Positions 8,530 through 16,906 of a stretch of DNA of 64,000 bases are shown in pieces. How positions within the stretch are numbered: position 1 is the first letter of the stretch; each line of letters opens with the position of its first letter. A program made the position numbers and the translations under genes. The stretch is taken from positions 38,971-102,970 of the forward strand of contig CAZXQO010000010.1 in assembly GCA_964643075.1 (NCBI GenBank). The letters are read 5' to 3'. This DNA comes from Desulfocucumis sp964643075 (GTDB lineage: Bacteria; Bacillota; Desulfotomaculia; Desulfotomaculales; Desulfocucumaceae). Under the pieces are notes generated by a model. That model was not told the DNA's origin, did no database searches, and was given only the letters and a program-made list of their open reading frames with translations.

Positions 8530-9350
8530 ATGCTGTTCACCAATTCATCCAGGGTAAGAATATGTTCCGGCACGCCCCACCCGGCCCTTCTCAGCCTGGC
8601 TGCCAGCATTATTGCGGGGGCAGGCTCAAGGCCGGCCTCCTCCAGCAGCGCCAGATGGCAAAAAACCTGGCGCGGGGAATCATCTGCAACAATAGTGCCG
8701 CCGGACATCACCCATACCCGGTCGGCCAGCAGCACCTCTTCCATAATATGGGTTATTAATACCAGCGCCATGCCGTCCTTTTTCAAACAACCAAGCAGCG
8801 ACAAAATTTCTTTCCTGCCGCCGGGGTCCAGCATAGCCGTGGGCTCATCCAGAACCAGGCAGTCCGGCCGCATGGCCAGAGCCCCGGCAATGGCCAAACG
8901 CTGTTTTTGTCCCCCTGAAAGCAGGTGGGGCGGCTTGTTCCTAAACTCCGACAGGCCAACCGCCGTTAAGGCTGAATCAACGCGAAGGACTATTTCATTC
9001 GGATCTAGTCCAAGGTTTTCCGGACCAAAGGCTACATCCTCCTCTACCAGAGCTGCTACCAACTGGTTATCCGGGTTTTGAAAAACCATGCCCACCTGTT
9101 TGCGTATATCCACTGTTTTTTCGGCATCCCGGGTATCAGCGCCGTTTACCTCAACCTTGCCCCGGGATGGCAACAACAGGGCGTTCATATGCCTTGCCAG
9201 GGTGGACTTGCCCGATCCATTGGCGCCCACAACAGCAATGAATTCGCCCCGTCGTATTACAGCGTTGATATTATCTATAGCCGGACTGTCACCCTCATTA
9301 TAAAAATGAGAGACACCGGTAAAGGATATAAAATTTTTTGCTTCCTTCAC
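8517..9350 (-). CDS. ecfA1: ECF transporter ATPase EcfA1
   Basis: First ATP-binding subunit (277 aa) of the energy-coupling-factor module. It has Walker A GANGSGKST, Q loop FQNPDNQLVAALVEEDVAFGPENLG typical of EcfA1, signature LSGGQKQR, Walker B CLVLDEPTAMLDP and switch His in ITHI. The GTG start directly follows the rplQ stop codon with no gap, so the transporter genes are read as part of the alpha operon transcript. Confidence 0.95.
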   Translation of the reverse strand: MKEAKNFISFTGVSHFYNEGDSPAIDNINAVIRRGEFIAVVGANGSGKSTLARHMNALLLPSRGKVEVNGADTRDAEKTVDIRKQVGMVFQNPDNQLVAALVEEDVAFGPENLGLDPNEIVLRVDSALTAVGLSEFRNKPPHLLSGGQKQRLAIAGALAMRPDCLVLDEPTAMLDPGGRKEILSLLGCLKKDGMALVLITHIMEEVLLADRVWVMSGGTIVADDSPRQVFCHLALLEEAGLEPAPAIMLAARLRRAGWGVPEHILTLDELVNSICRL

Positions 9351-9689
9351 TTACACCAGTTCCAGTATTACCATGGGTGCAGCATCGCCCCGCCTGTGGC
9401 CTACCTTGACGATCCTGGTGTATCCACCCGGCCTGTCAGCATATTTGGGGCCAACCTTGTCAAAAAGATCACGCACAACTTCTTCGTCATACATATAGGC
9501 CAGCGCCTGCCGACGGGCGGCCAGATCTCCACGCTTGGCCAAGGTGACCATTTTTTCAGCTATGCTTTTTACTTCTTTAGCCCGGGTTTCGGTGGTCTGA
9601 ATACGCTTTTCCTTGATCAGCGATGTAACCAGGTTACGCAGCATGGCCTTTCGGTGACCGGTATTCAATCCTAATTTTTGATAGCCCAC
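9351..9689 (-). CDS. rplQ: 50S ribosomal protein L17
   Basis: L17 (112 aa) near the peptide exit tunnel rim. Conserved GYQKLGLNTGHRKAMLRNLVTSL and the C-terminal GGYTRIVKVGHRRGDAAPMVILEL. GTG start with AAGGGGGG upstream. Last ribosomal gene of the alpha operon (rpsM-rpsK-rpsD-rpoA-rplQ), followed without spacing by ecfA1. Confidence 0.97.
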   Translation of the reverse strand: MGYQKLGLNTGHRKAMLRNLVTSLIKEKRIQTTETRAKEVKSIAEKMVTLAKRGDLAARRQALAYMYDEEVVRDLFDKVGPKYADRPGGYTRIVKVGHRRGDAAPMVILELV

Positions 9690-9702
9690 CGTTTTTCCCC
9701 CC

Positions 9703-10650
9703 TTAATCGTCGTCTTTTCTAAGAGAAAGTCCTAATTCCTCAAGTTTTTGTATTACCTCTTCCAGAGATTTTTTACCCAGGTTGCGCACTTTCATCATGT
9801 CTTCCTCATTACGCTGGGTCAGCTCTTCCACACTGTTTATGCCGGCTCGTTTCAAGCAGTTATAGGAGCGTACGGACAAATCAAGTTCCTCAATGGTCAT
9901 TTCCATTATTTTGTCCTTTTGCTCTTCTTCTTTTTCCACCATTATTTCAACATCGTTAACTGTTTCAGTTAAACCGATAAATAAACGCAAATGCTCGCCC
10001 ATTATCTTGGCGGAAAGACTCACGGCCTCATCAGGTTTGATACTGCCGTCCGTCCACACTTCCAGCGTAAGCTTATCGTAGTCGGTGCGCTGGCCCACCC
10101 GGGTATTCTCCACTTTGTAATTCACCCTGCGTACCGGTGTGTACACAGAGTCCACGGGTATGACACCAATAATGTGCTCTCCCTTTTTATTGCGCTCCGC
10201 CGACACATAACCCCTTCCCTTGGAGATGGACATTTCCATAAATAAGCGACCATTGGAAGCAAGGGTGGCGATATGCAAATCGGGGTTTAATATATCCACG
10301 TCAGCATCACCGATGATATCCCCGGCTGTTACCGCACCCTCGCCCTTGGCTTCAATACGCAGTAACTTTTCCTCATCGGTATACATTTTCAGACATAATC
10401 CCTTGAGGTTCAGGATAATATCCGTAACATCCTCCTGCACTCCGGGAACAGTGGAAAATTCGTGTAATACTCCTTCAATTTTCACCGAAGTCACGGCAGC
10501 GCCGGGAAGAGAAGAAAGCAGAATCCTCCGGAGGGAATTACCCAGGGTTATGCCGTATCCCCTTTCCAGCGGTTCCACTACAAACTTGGCGTAGGTATTG
10601 TCCTCATTGTTTTCAATACACTCTATCTTGGGTTTCTCGATTTCCAACAT
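9703..10650 (-). CDS. rpoA: RNA polymerase alpha subunit
   Basis: Alpha subunit (315 aa). The N-terminal domain dimerises and assembles the core enzyme (EPLERGYGITLGNSLRRILLSS near residues 27-48). The C-terminal domain (about 245-315, ELDLSVRSYNCLKRAGI and the helix-hairpin-helix NLGKKSLEEVIQKL) contacts UP elements and activators. A charged linker EKEEEQKDKIMEM joins them. It sits between rpsD and rplQ as usual. Confidence 0.98.
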   Translation of the reverse strand: MLEIEKPKIECIENNEDNTYAKFVVEPLERGYGITLGNSLRRILLSSLPGAAVTSVKIEGVLHEFSTVPGVQEDVTDIILNLKGLCLKMYTDEEKLLRIEAKGEGAVTAGDIIGDADVDILNPDLHIATLASNGRLFMEMSISKGRGYVSAERNKKGEHIIGVIPVDSVYTPVRRVNYKVENTRVGQRTDYDKLTLEVWTDGSIKPDEAVSLSAKIMGEHLRLFIGLTETVNDVEIMVEKEEEQKDKIMEMTIEELDLSVRSYNCLKRAGINSVEELTQRNEEDMMKVRNLGKKSLEEVIQKLEELGLSLRKDDD

Positions 10651-10867
10651 ACTAATGGTACCCTCCCAGAATAGTCGTCGGTCCTAAGACTTCAGACATG
10701 AAAATCTCGGGGCTTCGGGGCAACAAAAAACCCCTCGCCCGCCCCATTTCCAGCACCGGCGCCGCCACGTCAAGTTGTTCGGGAACGAAGCTGCATGATT
10801 TAGCAATATAACACGGGGTGCCATAGCAGCGCCTTGCAGATCCGCCGCCATTCCATTAAAAAGGGGG

Positions 10868-11497
10868 CTACCTTGAATACAGCTCCACAATCAGGTGTTC
10901 CTGTACAGGGACATCAATCTGCTCCCTGGCCGGAAGCGCTACCATACGCCCCCTGGTCTGGGCCGGTTCATATTCAAGCCATGCCGGGGGTGTCCTATCA
11001 GCCGCCCGTTCGATCAATTCTTTGATCCGGGGGGATTCTTTGCTTTTTTCCCGGACTTCAATTACATCACCAACACTTACCAGAAATGATGGTATGTTAA
11101 CCCTGTGGCCATTTACAGCAAAGTGGCCATGTCTCACCAATTGCCGGGCTTCAACCCTGGAAGCGCCCAACCCCAGGCGATAAACAACATTATCCAGCCT
11201 TCTCTCCAGCAGCCGGAGCAGGTTTTCACCTGTTATGCCCTGCTGACGCTCGGCCTTTGTAAAATAACCACGAAACTGGTTTTCCAGAACGCCATAAATA
11301 CGGCGGGTTTTCTGCTTTTCCCTCAACTGTATGCCATACTCGCTAACTTTTTTGCCGCGTGCTTGCCCGTGCGCACCGGGAGCGTAACTTTTACGATCCA
11401 CCGCGCATTTTCCGGAATAGCACCGGTCCCCTTTGAGGTAAAGCTTTATGCCTTCCCGGCGGCAAAGCCTGCACTGTGGTCCGGTATACCTGGCCAT
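10868..11497 (-). CDS. rpsD: 30S ribosomal protein S4
   Basis: S4 (209 aa), a primary 16S rRNA-binding protein that nucleates the 30S body. The N-terminus RYTGPQCRLCRREGIKLYLKG with CAVDRK keeps the Cys-rich zinc-type motif. The S4 RNA-binding domain reads RRLDNVVYRLGLGASRVEARQLVRHGH. In Bacillus S4 represses its own gene. A 217-base gap to rpoA holds no gene. Confidence 0.98.
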   Translation of the reverse strand: MARYTGPQCRLCRREGIKLYLKGDRCYSGKCAVDRKSYAPGAHGQARGKKVSEYGIQLREKQKTRRIYGVLENQFRGYFTKAERQQGITGENLLRLLERRLDNVVYRLGLGASRVEARQLVRHGHFAVNGHRVNIPSFLVSVGDVIEVREKSKESPRIKELIERAADRTPPAWLEYEPAQTRGRMVALPAREQIDVPVQEHLIVELYSR

Positions 11498-11514
11498 TAA
11501 GCTATCAATCCTCC

Positions 11515-11904
11515 TTATACTCTCCGGCGCTTGGGCGGCCGGCAGCCATTATGCGGAATAGGTGTCACGTCTTTAATCAGGTTTACTTCCAGGCCTGCAG
11601 CCTGCAATGAACGGATGGCGGCCTCCCGGCCGGCGCCCGGTCCCTTGACCATTACCTCTACTTCTTTCATGCCGTGTTCCATGGCCTCTTTAGCGGCCTG
11701 TTCAGCAGCCATCTGGGCTGCGAAAGGGGTACTTTTTCTGGAACCTTTAAAGCCCACCTGTCCGGCACTGGCCCAGGAAATGGCGTTACCCTTGGTGTCG
11801 GTAATGGTAATGATGGTATTGTTAAAGGTGGATTTGATATGGGCCACTCCACGGTCAATATTTTTTCTTTCACGCCTTTTGGTACGGACGGCGCGACGTG
11901 CCAT
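11515..11904 (-). CDS. rpsK: 30S ribosomal protein S11
   Basis: S11 (129 aa) of the platform. It contains GVAHIKSTFNNTIITITD, the SRKSTPFAAQMAAE core, GPGAGREAAIRSLQAAGL and the C-terminal PIPHNGCRPPKRRRV contacting the Shine-Dalgarno helix region. Between rpsM and rpsD in the alpha operon. Confidence 0.98.
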   Translation of the reverse strand: MARRAVRTKRRERKNIDRGVAHIKSTFNNTIITITDTKGNAISWASAGQVGFKGSRKSTPFAAQMAAEQAAKEAMEHGMKEVEVMVKGPGAGREAAIRSLQAAGLEVNLIKDVTPIPHNGCRPPKRRRV

Positions 11905-12006
11905 TCTCTAACCTCCCCACATCCGGGTTTTTCAACCCCAATAGTTTTTTGTAAGACGCCCGAAACCGCCGGCTTCCCGGCAATACCGGCCTTTTTGAAG
12001 CAGCAA

Positions 12007-12378
12007 TTATTTTTTGCGACGTACGCCCACTGTCTTCTTGGGACCTTTACGGGTACGCGCATTGGTTTTGGTGCGCTGGCCCCGGACGGGAAGTCCCCGG
12101 CGGTGCCTTAAGCCCCTGTAGCAACCGATTTCAATCAACCGTTTAATATTCAGGGCTATCTCCCGGCGCAAGTCGCCTTCAACTTTATGATTCTTTTCAA
12201 TGGCATCCCTGAGCCTGTTTATTTCTTCCTCGGTCAGGTTGCGCATTCTGGTGTCGGGATTGATTCCTATCTGTTCCAGTATCTTTTTTGATGTGGATCT
12301 GCCAATGCCATAAATATACGTCAGAGCAATTTCCACCCGCTTATCCCGGGGCAGATCAGCCCCTGCGATACGTGCCAT
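12007..12378 (-). CDS. rpsM: 30S ribosomal protein S13
   Basis: S13 (123 aa) of the 30S head, contacting P-site tRNA and the L5 bridge. Typical start ARIAGADLPRDKRVEIALTYIYGIG, middle RGLRHRRGLPVRGQRTKTNART and basic end KGPKKTVGVRRKK. A 165-base interval upstream, mostly a MITE-like element, separates it from rpmJ. Confidence 0.98.
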   Translation of the reverse strand: MARIAGADLPRDKRVEIALTYIYGIGRSTSKKILEQIGINPDTRMRNLTEEEINRLRDAIEKNHKVEGDLRREIALNIKRLIEIGCYRGLRHRRGLPVRGQRTKTNARTRKGPKKTVGVRRKK

Positions 12379-12426
12379 GTATCAGATTACACCTCCCATG
12401 TTTCTCTTCGTTTTACTTCCGCTGTT

Positions 12427-12544
12427 ACTATTCAGGTATTCAGAATTCAATATATTTCAAGACGATAATCCGTCTCTCATGCTGACTCTTGACTCCTGTT
12501 GTTTTCGCCGGTTCTCTCATTCTGAATCCCGACTCCTGAATAGT
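12427..12544. mobile_element. MITE-like element, family 3, with 10-bp terminal inverted repeats
   Basis: 118-bp non-coding element flanked by perfect terminal inverted repeats ACTATTCAGG and CCTGAATAGT. Its internal sequence is shared with 7591-7672. It fills the gap between rpmJ and rpsM and its edge touches the rpmJ stop codon. No target duplication beyond about 2 bases is visible. The mobilising enzyme is not in the window. Confidence 0.6.
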
Positions 12545-12657
12545 TATCCCTGTCTTTGCTTATGTTTGGGATTCTCGCAAATTACCATAACCTTGCCTTC
12601 GCGTTTGATAATCTTGCATTTCTCACAAATTGGTTTTACCGAAGACCGTACTTTCAT
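12544..12657 (-). CDS. rpmJ: 50S ribosomal protein L36
   Basis: Very small protein of 37 aa, MKVRSSVKPICEKCKIIKRE onward, with the zinc ligands C-x2-C...C-x4-H (CEKC, CENPKH). It is the zinc-binding (C+) form of L36 and joins 23S rRNA domains late in assembly. The ATG at 12657 has AAAGGGGG upstream. It lies between infA and rpsM as in most Firmicutes. Confidence 0.95.
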   Translation of the reverse strand: MKVRSSVKPICEKCKIIKREGKVMVICENPKHKQRQG

Positions 12658-12706
12658 TATTTGAGCCCCCTTTTAGGCTAAAAAAGAGTTTTACTACTAA
12701 GGTGTT

Positions 12707-12925
12707 TTATTTGTAACGGTATACTATTCTGCCCCGGGTCAAATCATAAGGCGATAACTCCACCATAACCCTGTCCCCGGATAATATGCGAATAAAGTTC
12801 ATCCGTATTTTCCCGGAAACATGGGCCAGCACTTTATGTCCGTTTTGAAGTTCAACCCGAAACATGGCGTTTGGCAAAGGCTCAATTACGGTACCCTCTA
12901 CTTCTATAACATCCTGCTTTGACAT
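12707..12925 (-). CDS. infA: translation initiation factor IF-1
   Basis: IF-1 (72 aa), a single S1/OB-fold that occupies the A site during initiation. Sequence SKQDVIEVEGTVIEPLPNAM, HVSGKIRMNFIRILSGDRV and the ending DLTRGRIVYRYK are characteristic. Preceded by a KOW-domain gene and followed by rpmJ. Confidence 0.97.
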   Translation of the reverse strand: MSKQDVIEVEGTVIEPLPNAMFRVELQNGHKVLAHVSGKIRMNFIRILSGDRVMVELSPYDLTRGRIVYRYK

Positions 12926-12960
12926 TAGGAATAAGCCAACCTCCTTATTACGGGGTACTA

Positions 12961-13239
12961 TTATCCTTCAACATTGAGCATCCCTTTTAAAGCCTTCCGG
13001 ACATCCAGGTCGGTAATCTTGCGGCCGGATTTGATTTTTTCTGAAAACTCAGCATCAATTTGCGGCAACGGACTAAGATGTTTGATATTTTTTTTCTTGG
13101 GACCGGCAACTTTGCGGTATTCACCGTCTGCCACCAGATACATATTATTAACCGTCTTTTCAAGAACCAGATAATATTTCCCCCGGTCACGTCCGGACAC
13201 CGACACTACCAGTTGTCCGGGTACTAAATGTTCTTCCAA
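12961..13239 (-). CDS. KOW-domain RNA-binding protein (L14e/L6e/L27e-like)
   Basis: Protein of about 92 aa with an N-terminal KOW/SH3-like barrel (PGQLVVSVSGRDRGKYYLVLE) and a Lys-rich KKKNIKHLSPLP segment. It is found in Clostridia between map and infA and resembles the archaeal/eukaryotic L14e fold. The role is unknown; ribosome association is inferred from context. GGGAGG lies 8 bases before a TTG at 13239. A GTG at 13248 directly abuts that site and is less likely. Confidence 0.85.
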   Translation of the reverse strand: MEEHLVPGQLVVSVSGRDRGKYYLVLEKTVNNMYLVADGEYRKVAGPKKKNIKHLSPLPQIDAEFSEKIKSGRKITDLDVRKALKGMLNVEG

Positions 13240-13317
13240 ACCGGACACCTCCCGCAGCGGGGAACTTTGCCTGTTCCGCCTTACAAGCAGATTCGGTTAC
13301 CCCGTTCCTTGCTTTGG

Positions 13318-14064
13318 CTAAAGCCTGGTCAGTATTTCCGGCTCATGCGCGGTGATGGCAATGGTATGTTCAAAGTGAGCCGATAATTTCAAATCCCTGG
13401 TTACTACAGTCCAGTTGTCCGGAAGAGTTCTTACCTCATGAGTGCCCATATTAACCATTGGCTCGATGGCTAATGTCATCCCGGCCTTTAGTCTGGGTCC
13501 CCGGCCGGGCCGGCCGAAGTTGGGTACCTGCGGTTCTTCATGCATGCTGCTGCCAATGCCGTGCCCCACATAATCACGTACGACGGAGAAACCACTGGAC
13601 TCAACGTATTTTTGAATGGTATGTGAAATATCCGAAAGCCTGTTTCCGTCCACGGCCTTTTCAATACCTGTGTACAGTGCACTTTCGGTAACCTCCAGCA
13701 GTTTCGCCGCCTCTGTGGTAATCTCACCTACAGACAGCGTTACGGCACTATCACCAAAATAACCATTTATTTCCGACCCAATATCAATACTAATAATATC
13801 ACCATTTTCCAAAACCCTTAAACCGGGAATCCCGTGAACCACCTGCTCGTTGGGCGATACGCAAATGGTAGCCGGAAAGCCGTACAAACCTTTAAAAGCC
13901 GGCCTGGCACCCTTGGCCAAAATAAAATCTTCCGCCAAGCGATCCAGTTCAGCAGTACTAATGCCGGGTTTAACCGCTTTGGCAAGTTCCCGGTGAGCCC
14001 CGGCCACCACCCTGCCGGCATCCCGCATATAGGCCAGTTCTCTTTCAGATTTCAAGGTTATCAT
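13318..14064 (-). CDS. map: methionine aminopeptidase, type I
   Basis: Removes the initiator Met from nascent proteins. The 248-aa protein carries the five metal ligands of the pita-bread fold: Asp in ISIDIGSE, Asp in GYFGDSA, His in VGHGIG, Glu in AIEPMV and Glu in FEHTIAI. The start is the ATG at 14064. It follows secY after only 14 bases; adk, normally between them, is missing here. Confidence 0.97.
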   Translation of the reverse strand: MITLKSERELAYMRDAGRVVAGAHRELAKAVKPGISTAELDRLAEDFILAKGARPAFKGLYGFPATICVSPNEQVVHGIPGLRVLENGDIISIDIGSEINGYFGDSAVTLSVGEITTEAAKLLEVTESALYTGIEKAVDGNRLSDISHTIQKYVESSGFSVVRDYVGHGIGSSMHEEPQVPNFGRPGRGPRLKAGMTLAIEPMVNMGTHEVRTLPDNWTVVTRDLKLSAHFEHTIAITAHEPEILTRL

Positions 14065-14078
14065 GAGCACTACCCGCC

Positions 14079-15338
14079 CTATTTAATGAAGCCCTGATAG
14101 CTCCGCATAAGCATATGGGATTCCACCTGTTTCATGGTATCCAGTGCGACACCCACCGCTATAAGCAGGGCAGTGCCGCCGAACGATATATTGGGTATTT
14201 TGGTAGCAACCATTACAAAATTCGGCAGAACGGCAATCAGCGCCAGAAAGACCGCACCGGCCAGGGTAATCCTGCCCATCACCCGGCTGATATATTCAGC
14301 CGTAGGCCTGCCGGGCCTTATGCCAGGTATGAAACCGCCGTATTTTTTAATGTTGTCGGATATATCCACCGGGTTCATTATTACCGCCGTGTAAAAATAG
14401 GTAAAGCCAATAATCAGCAGCGCGTAGAAAAGCGCATTCAACGGTTGTCCCCAGCTAAAAACAGAAAGATACCATTCGGCTACCCTGTTGCCGGTAAACC
14501 AGCGGGCGATTTGTTCCGGGAACATTAATATAGATGATGCAAAGATAATTGGTATAACTCCAGCCTGATTCACCCTCAAGGGCAGGTGCGTGGACTGTCC
14601 GCCATATACCCTGCGACCTACCACCCGTTTGGCGTATTGTACGGGAATACGTCGCTGTCCCTGCTGTACGATAACAATGGCTGCTATTACGATGGCTGCG
14701 ATAACCAACAGTAAAATTACACTGAATATGTTAATGGTACCTGCCTTCAGATACGCAACTATGTTGGCGGTGGCGCCGGGAAGCCTGGATACGATACCGG
14801 CGAAAATTATCAATGAAATGCCATTACCAATACCCTTTTCCGTAATCTGCTCGCCAATCCACATCAGCAGCGTGGTACCGGCGGTAATAGTTATGGCCAC
14901 CAGCAGATAGTTCCAGACAGATGGCTTAACCAGCGCAGATCTAAGCGCCACGCTGGTACCCAGCCCCTGAATGAAGGCCAGCACCACTGTAAGGTAACGG
15001 GTATACTGGGTAATTTTTTTGCGGCCCTCTTCGCCTTCCTTGGCCAGTCTTTCCAGTTTGGGTATGACCACCGTAAGTAGCTGCATAATAATGGAAGCAT
15101 TAATGTACGGCGTAATACTCATAGCAAAAATAGTAAACTTTTTGAATGAACCACCGGAAATGACATCAAAGAAACCAAACAGGGCATTATTGCCAAACAG
15201 TTTCTCAAGTTGCGCAGAGTTTATGCCGGGTACAGGAATATGCGCCCCCACCCTGAATATAAAAATCATGGCCAGGGTGAAGGTTATTTTACGCCTGAGT
15301 TCATCTATTTTCAGGGCATTTTTTAAAGTATCCAGCAT
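14079..15338 (-). CDS. secY: preprotein translocase subunit SecY
   Basis: Channel subunit (419 aa) of SecYEG with about ten membrane helices. The plug region and TM2 (FDVISGGSFKKFTIFAMSITPYINASI), the cytosolic loop QQGQRRIPVQYAKR and the C-terminal MKQVESHMLMRSYQGF are typical. It starts one base after the rplO stop, so it is coupled to the spc operon. SecE is encoded at 41.1 kb. Confidence 0.98.
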   Translation of the reverse strand: MLDTLKNALKIDELRRKITFTLAMIFIFRVGAHIPVPGINSAQLEKLFGNNALFGFFDVISGGSFKKFTIFAMSITPYINASIIMQLLTVVIPKLERLAKEGEEGRKKITQYTRYLTVVLAFIQGLGTSVALRSALVKPSVWNYLLVAITITAGTTLLMWIGEQITEKGIGNGISLIIFAGIVSRLPGATANIVAYLKAGTINIFSVILLLVIAAIVIAAIVIVQQGQRRIPVQYAKRVVGRRVYGGQSTHLPLRVNQAGVIPIIFASSILMFPEQIARWFTGNRVAEWYLSVFSWGQPLNALFYALLIIGFTYFYTAVIMNPVDISDNIKKYGGFIPGIRPGRPTAEYISRVMGRITLAGAVFLALIAVLPNFVMVATKIPNISFGGTALLIAVGVALDTMKQVESHMLMRSYQGFIK

Positions 15339-15339
15339 G

Positions 15340-15786
15340 TTAAATCACCTCAGTTTTACCGCCGGCAGACGCAATTTTTTCCGCCGCCGATTTACTGAAG
15401 GCGTTGGCCTGTACCGTCAGCGCCCTGGTCAGCTCGCCGTTGCCTAGTATTTTGACACCGTCCCCAACTTTTTTGATTAAACCTACTTCTAGCATGATTT
15501 CCGGCGTTACCACCGCGCCGGCTTCAAAACGGTTTAAAGCGTCTAGATTTACGGCAATTATTTCTTTTTTAAACATGGCATTGGTGAAACCACGTTTGGG
15601 CATCCGCCTTTGTAGGGGCATTTGCCCGCCTTCAAATCCGGGGCGCACACCCCCGCCTGAGCGGGCATTCTGCCCTTTATGTCCCTTACCCGCGGTCTTC
15701 CCCAGGCCCGATCCTATGCCCTGCCCTTTCCGGGTGGGTTTCATACGGGCGCCCCGGTTAGGCTGCAAATCATTCAACTGGACCAC
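15340..15786 (-). CDS. rplO: 50S ribosomal protein L15
   Basis: L15 (148 aa). N-terminal LNDLQPNRGARMKPTRKGQG, the Gly/Arg-rich extension GHKGQNARSGGGVRPGFEGGQMPLQRRMPKRGF and the C-terminal KVLGNGELTRALTVQANAFS are diagnostic. AAGGAGG lies 8 bases before a GTG at 15786, preferred over the GTG at 15795 inside the ribosome site. Confidence 0.97.
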   Translation of the reverse strand: MVQLNDLQPNRGARMKPTRKGQGIGSGLGKTAGKGHKGQNARSGGGVRPGFEGGQMPLQRRMPKRGFTNAMFKKEIIAVNLDALNRFEAGAVVTPEIMLEVGLIKKVGDGVKILGNGELTRALTVQANAFSKSAAEKIASAGGKTEVI

Positions 15787-15799
15787 TGGCTGCACCTCC

Positions 15800-15979
15800 T
15801 TATGCTTCCTCCACCCTTAACAGGTGGGACACCTTGTTAACCATTCCCCTTATCTGAGGGTTATCCTCCTGCACCACGGAGCTGTTTAACTTTCTCAACC
15901 CCAGCGTACGGACCGTTACCCTTTGATTCTCGGGTTTTCCGATCAAGCTCCTGACCAGGGTAATTTTTAATTTTGCCAC
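15800..15979 (-). CDS. rpmD: 50S ribosomal protein L30
   Basis: L30 (59 aa): AKLKITLVRSLIGKPENQ, TVRTLGLRKLNSSVVQEDNP and RGMVNKVSHLLRV match the bacterial family, including its usual length. GTG start at 15979 with AGGGGTGA upstream. A longer frame to 15997 would overlap rpsE and lacks a ribosome site. Confidence 0.97.
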   Translation of the reverse strand: MAKLKITLVRSLIGKPENQRVTVRTLGLRKLNSSVVQEDNPQIRGMVNKVSHLLRVEEA

Positions 15980-15989
15980 ATTATCACCC

Positions 15990-16490
15990 CTAACCAAGTA
16001 GTTCTTCCACGGTCTTGCCCCTGAGGCGAGCCACTTCCTGCGGGGTTTTTAAATTCTTCAAAGCAGTCATGGTGGCATTAACCATGTTATTGGCATTGTT
16101 TGAGCCCAGGGATTTTGTGAGTATGTCCCGGACTCCAGACAGTTCCAGTATCGCCCGCACCGGACCTCCGGCAATAACACCGGTACCAGGGGCGGCCGGC
16201 TTCATCAGCACCTTGCCGGCTCCGAAAACACCGGTAATCTCATGAGGAATGGTGGTACCCGAAAGAGGAACATCGATCATATTTTTTTTGGCGTCTTCAA
16301 TTCCTTTGCGAATAGCTTCCGGTACCTCGCCCGCCTTGCCTAGACCTGAGCCTACGTGACCGTTGCCGTCGCCCACTACAACCAGAGCGGAAAAGCTAAA
16401 CCTACGGCCACCTTTGACCACTTTTGCCACCCGGTTGATATAAACAACTTTTTCAGTTAATTCCAATTTCCCTGAATCAATCCTGGACAC
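15990..16490 (-). CDS. rpsE: 30S ribosomal protein S5
   Basis: S5 (166 aa), important for decoding accuracy and mRNA unwinding. The double-stranded RNA-binding part has EKVVYINRVAKVVKGGRRFSF and VGDGNGHVGSGLGKA; the second domain has GVRDILTKSLGSNNANNMV. GTG start after GGAGGGAAGCTG. Between rplR and rpmD in the spc operon. Confidence 0.98.
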   Translation of the reverse strand: MSRIDSGKLELTEKVVYINRVAKVVKGGRRFSFSALVVVGDGNGHVGSGLGKAGEVPEAIRKGIEDAKKNMIDVPLSGTTIPHEITGVFGAGKVLMKPAAPGTGVIAGGPVRAILELSGVRDILTKSLGSNNANNMVNATMTALKNLKTPQEVARLRGKTVEELLG

Positions 16491-16519
16491 CAGCTTCCCT
16501 CCTTACTGCCCGCATTTAT

Positions 16520-16885
16520 TTAAAATTCCAGTCCGCCTTCCCTGGCGGCTTCGGCCAGTTCTTTGACCCTGCCATGATAGATATAACCGGCCCGGTCAAA
16601 AACCACCCTTTTAACCCCTTTATCCAGGGCGTTTTTGGCAATCAGACCGCCTACTGCCCTGGCTGCCTCCTTGTTGCCGCCGGACAGTTTACCCTTTAGT
16701 TCCGGAGAAAGAGTTGAAGCCGAGGCCAGGGTAACGCCATTTTCGTCATCAATAATCTGCGCATAAATATTGTTCAAACTGCGAAAGATATTCAGCCTGG
16801 GGCGCTGGGACGTGCCGCTAATTTTATTGCGCACCCGCCCCTGACGCTTGGCACGCAGTTTGTTGCGGTCGGGTTTGTTAATCAC
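16520..16885 (-). CDS. rplR: 50S ribosomal protein L18
   Basis: L18 (121 aa), a 5S rRNA-binding protein of the central protuberance. Basic N-terminus NRNKLRAKRQGRVRNKISGT, then RPRLNIFRSLNNIYAQIIDD and the ending FDRAGYIYHGRVKELAEAAREGGLEF. GTG start; GGAG lies about 11 bases upstream. Confidence 0.98.
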   Translation of the reverse strand: MINKPDRNKLRAKRQGRVRNKISGTSQRPRLNIFRSLNNIYAQIIDDENGVTLASASTLSPELKGKLSGGNKEAARAVGGLIAKNALDKGVKRVVFDRAGYIYHGRVKELAEAAREGGLEF

Positions 16886-16906
16886 CAGTAATTCAACTCC
16901 TTCGCC

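Noticed and set aside
10651..10867. Possible regulatory RNA between rpsD and rpoA
   Set aside because: Only weak C/G runs (GGGG...CCCC) without a convincing stem; no promoter or ORF seen.
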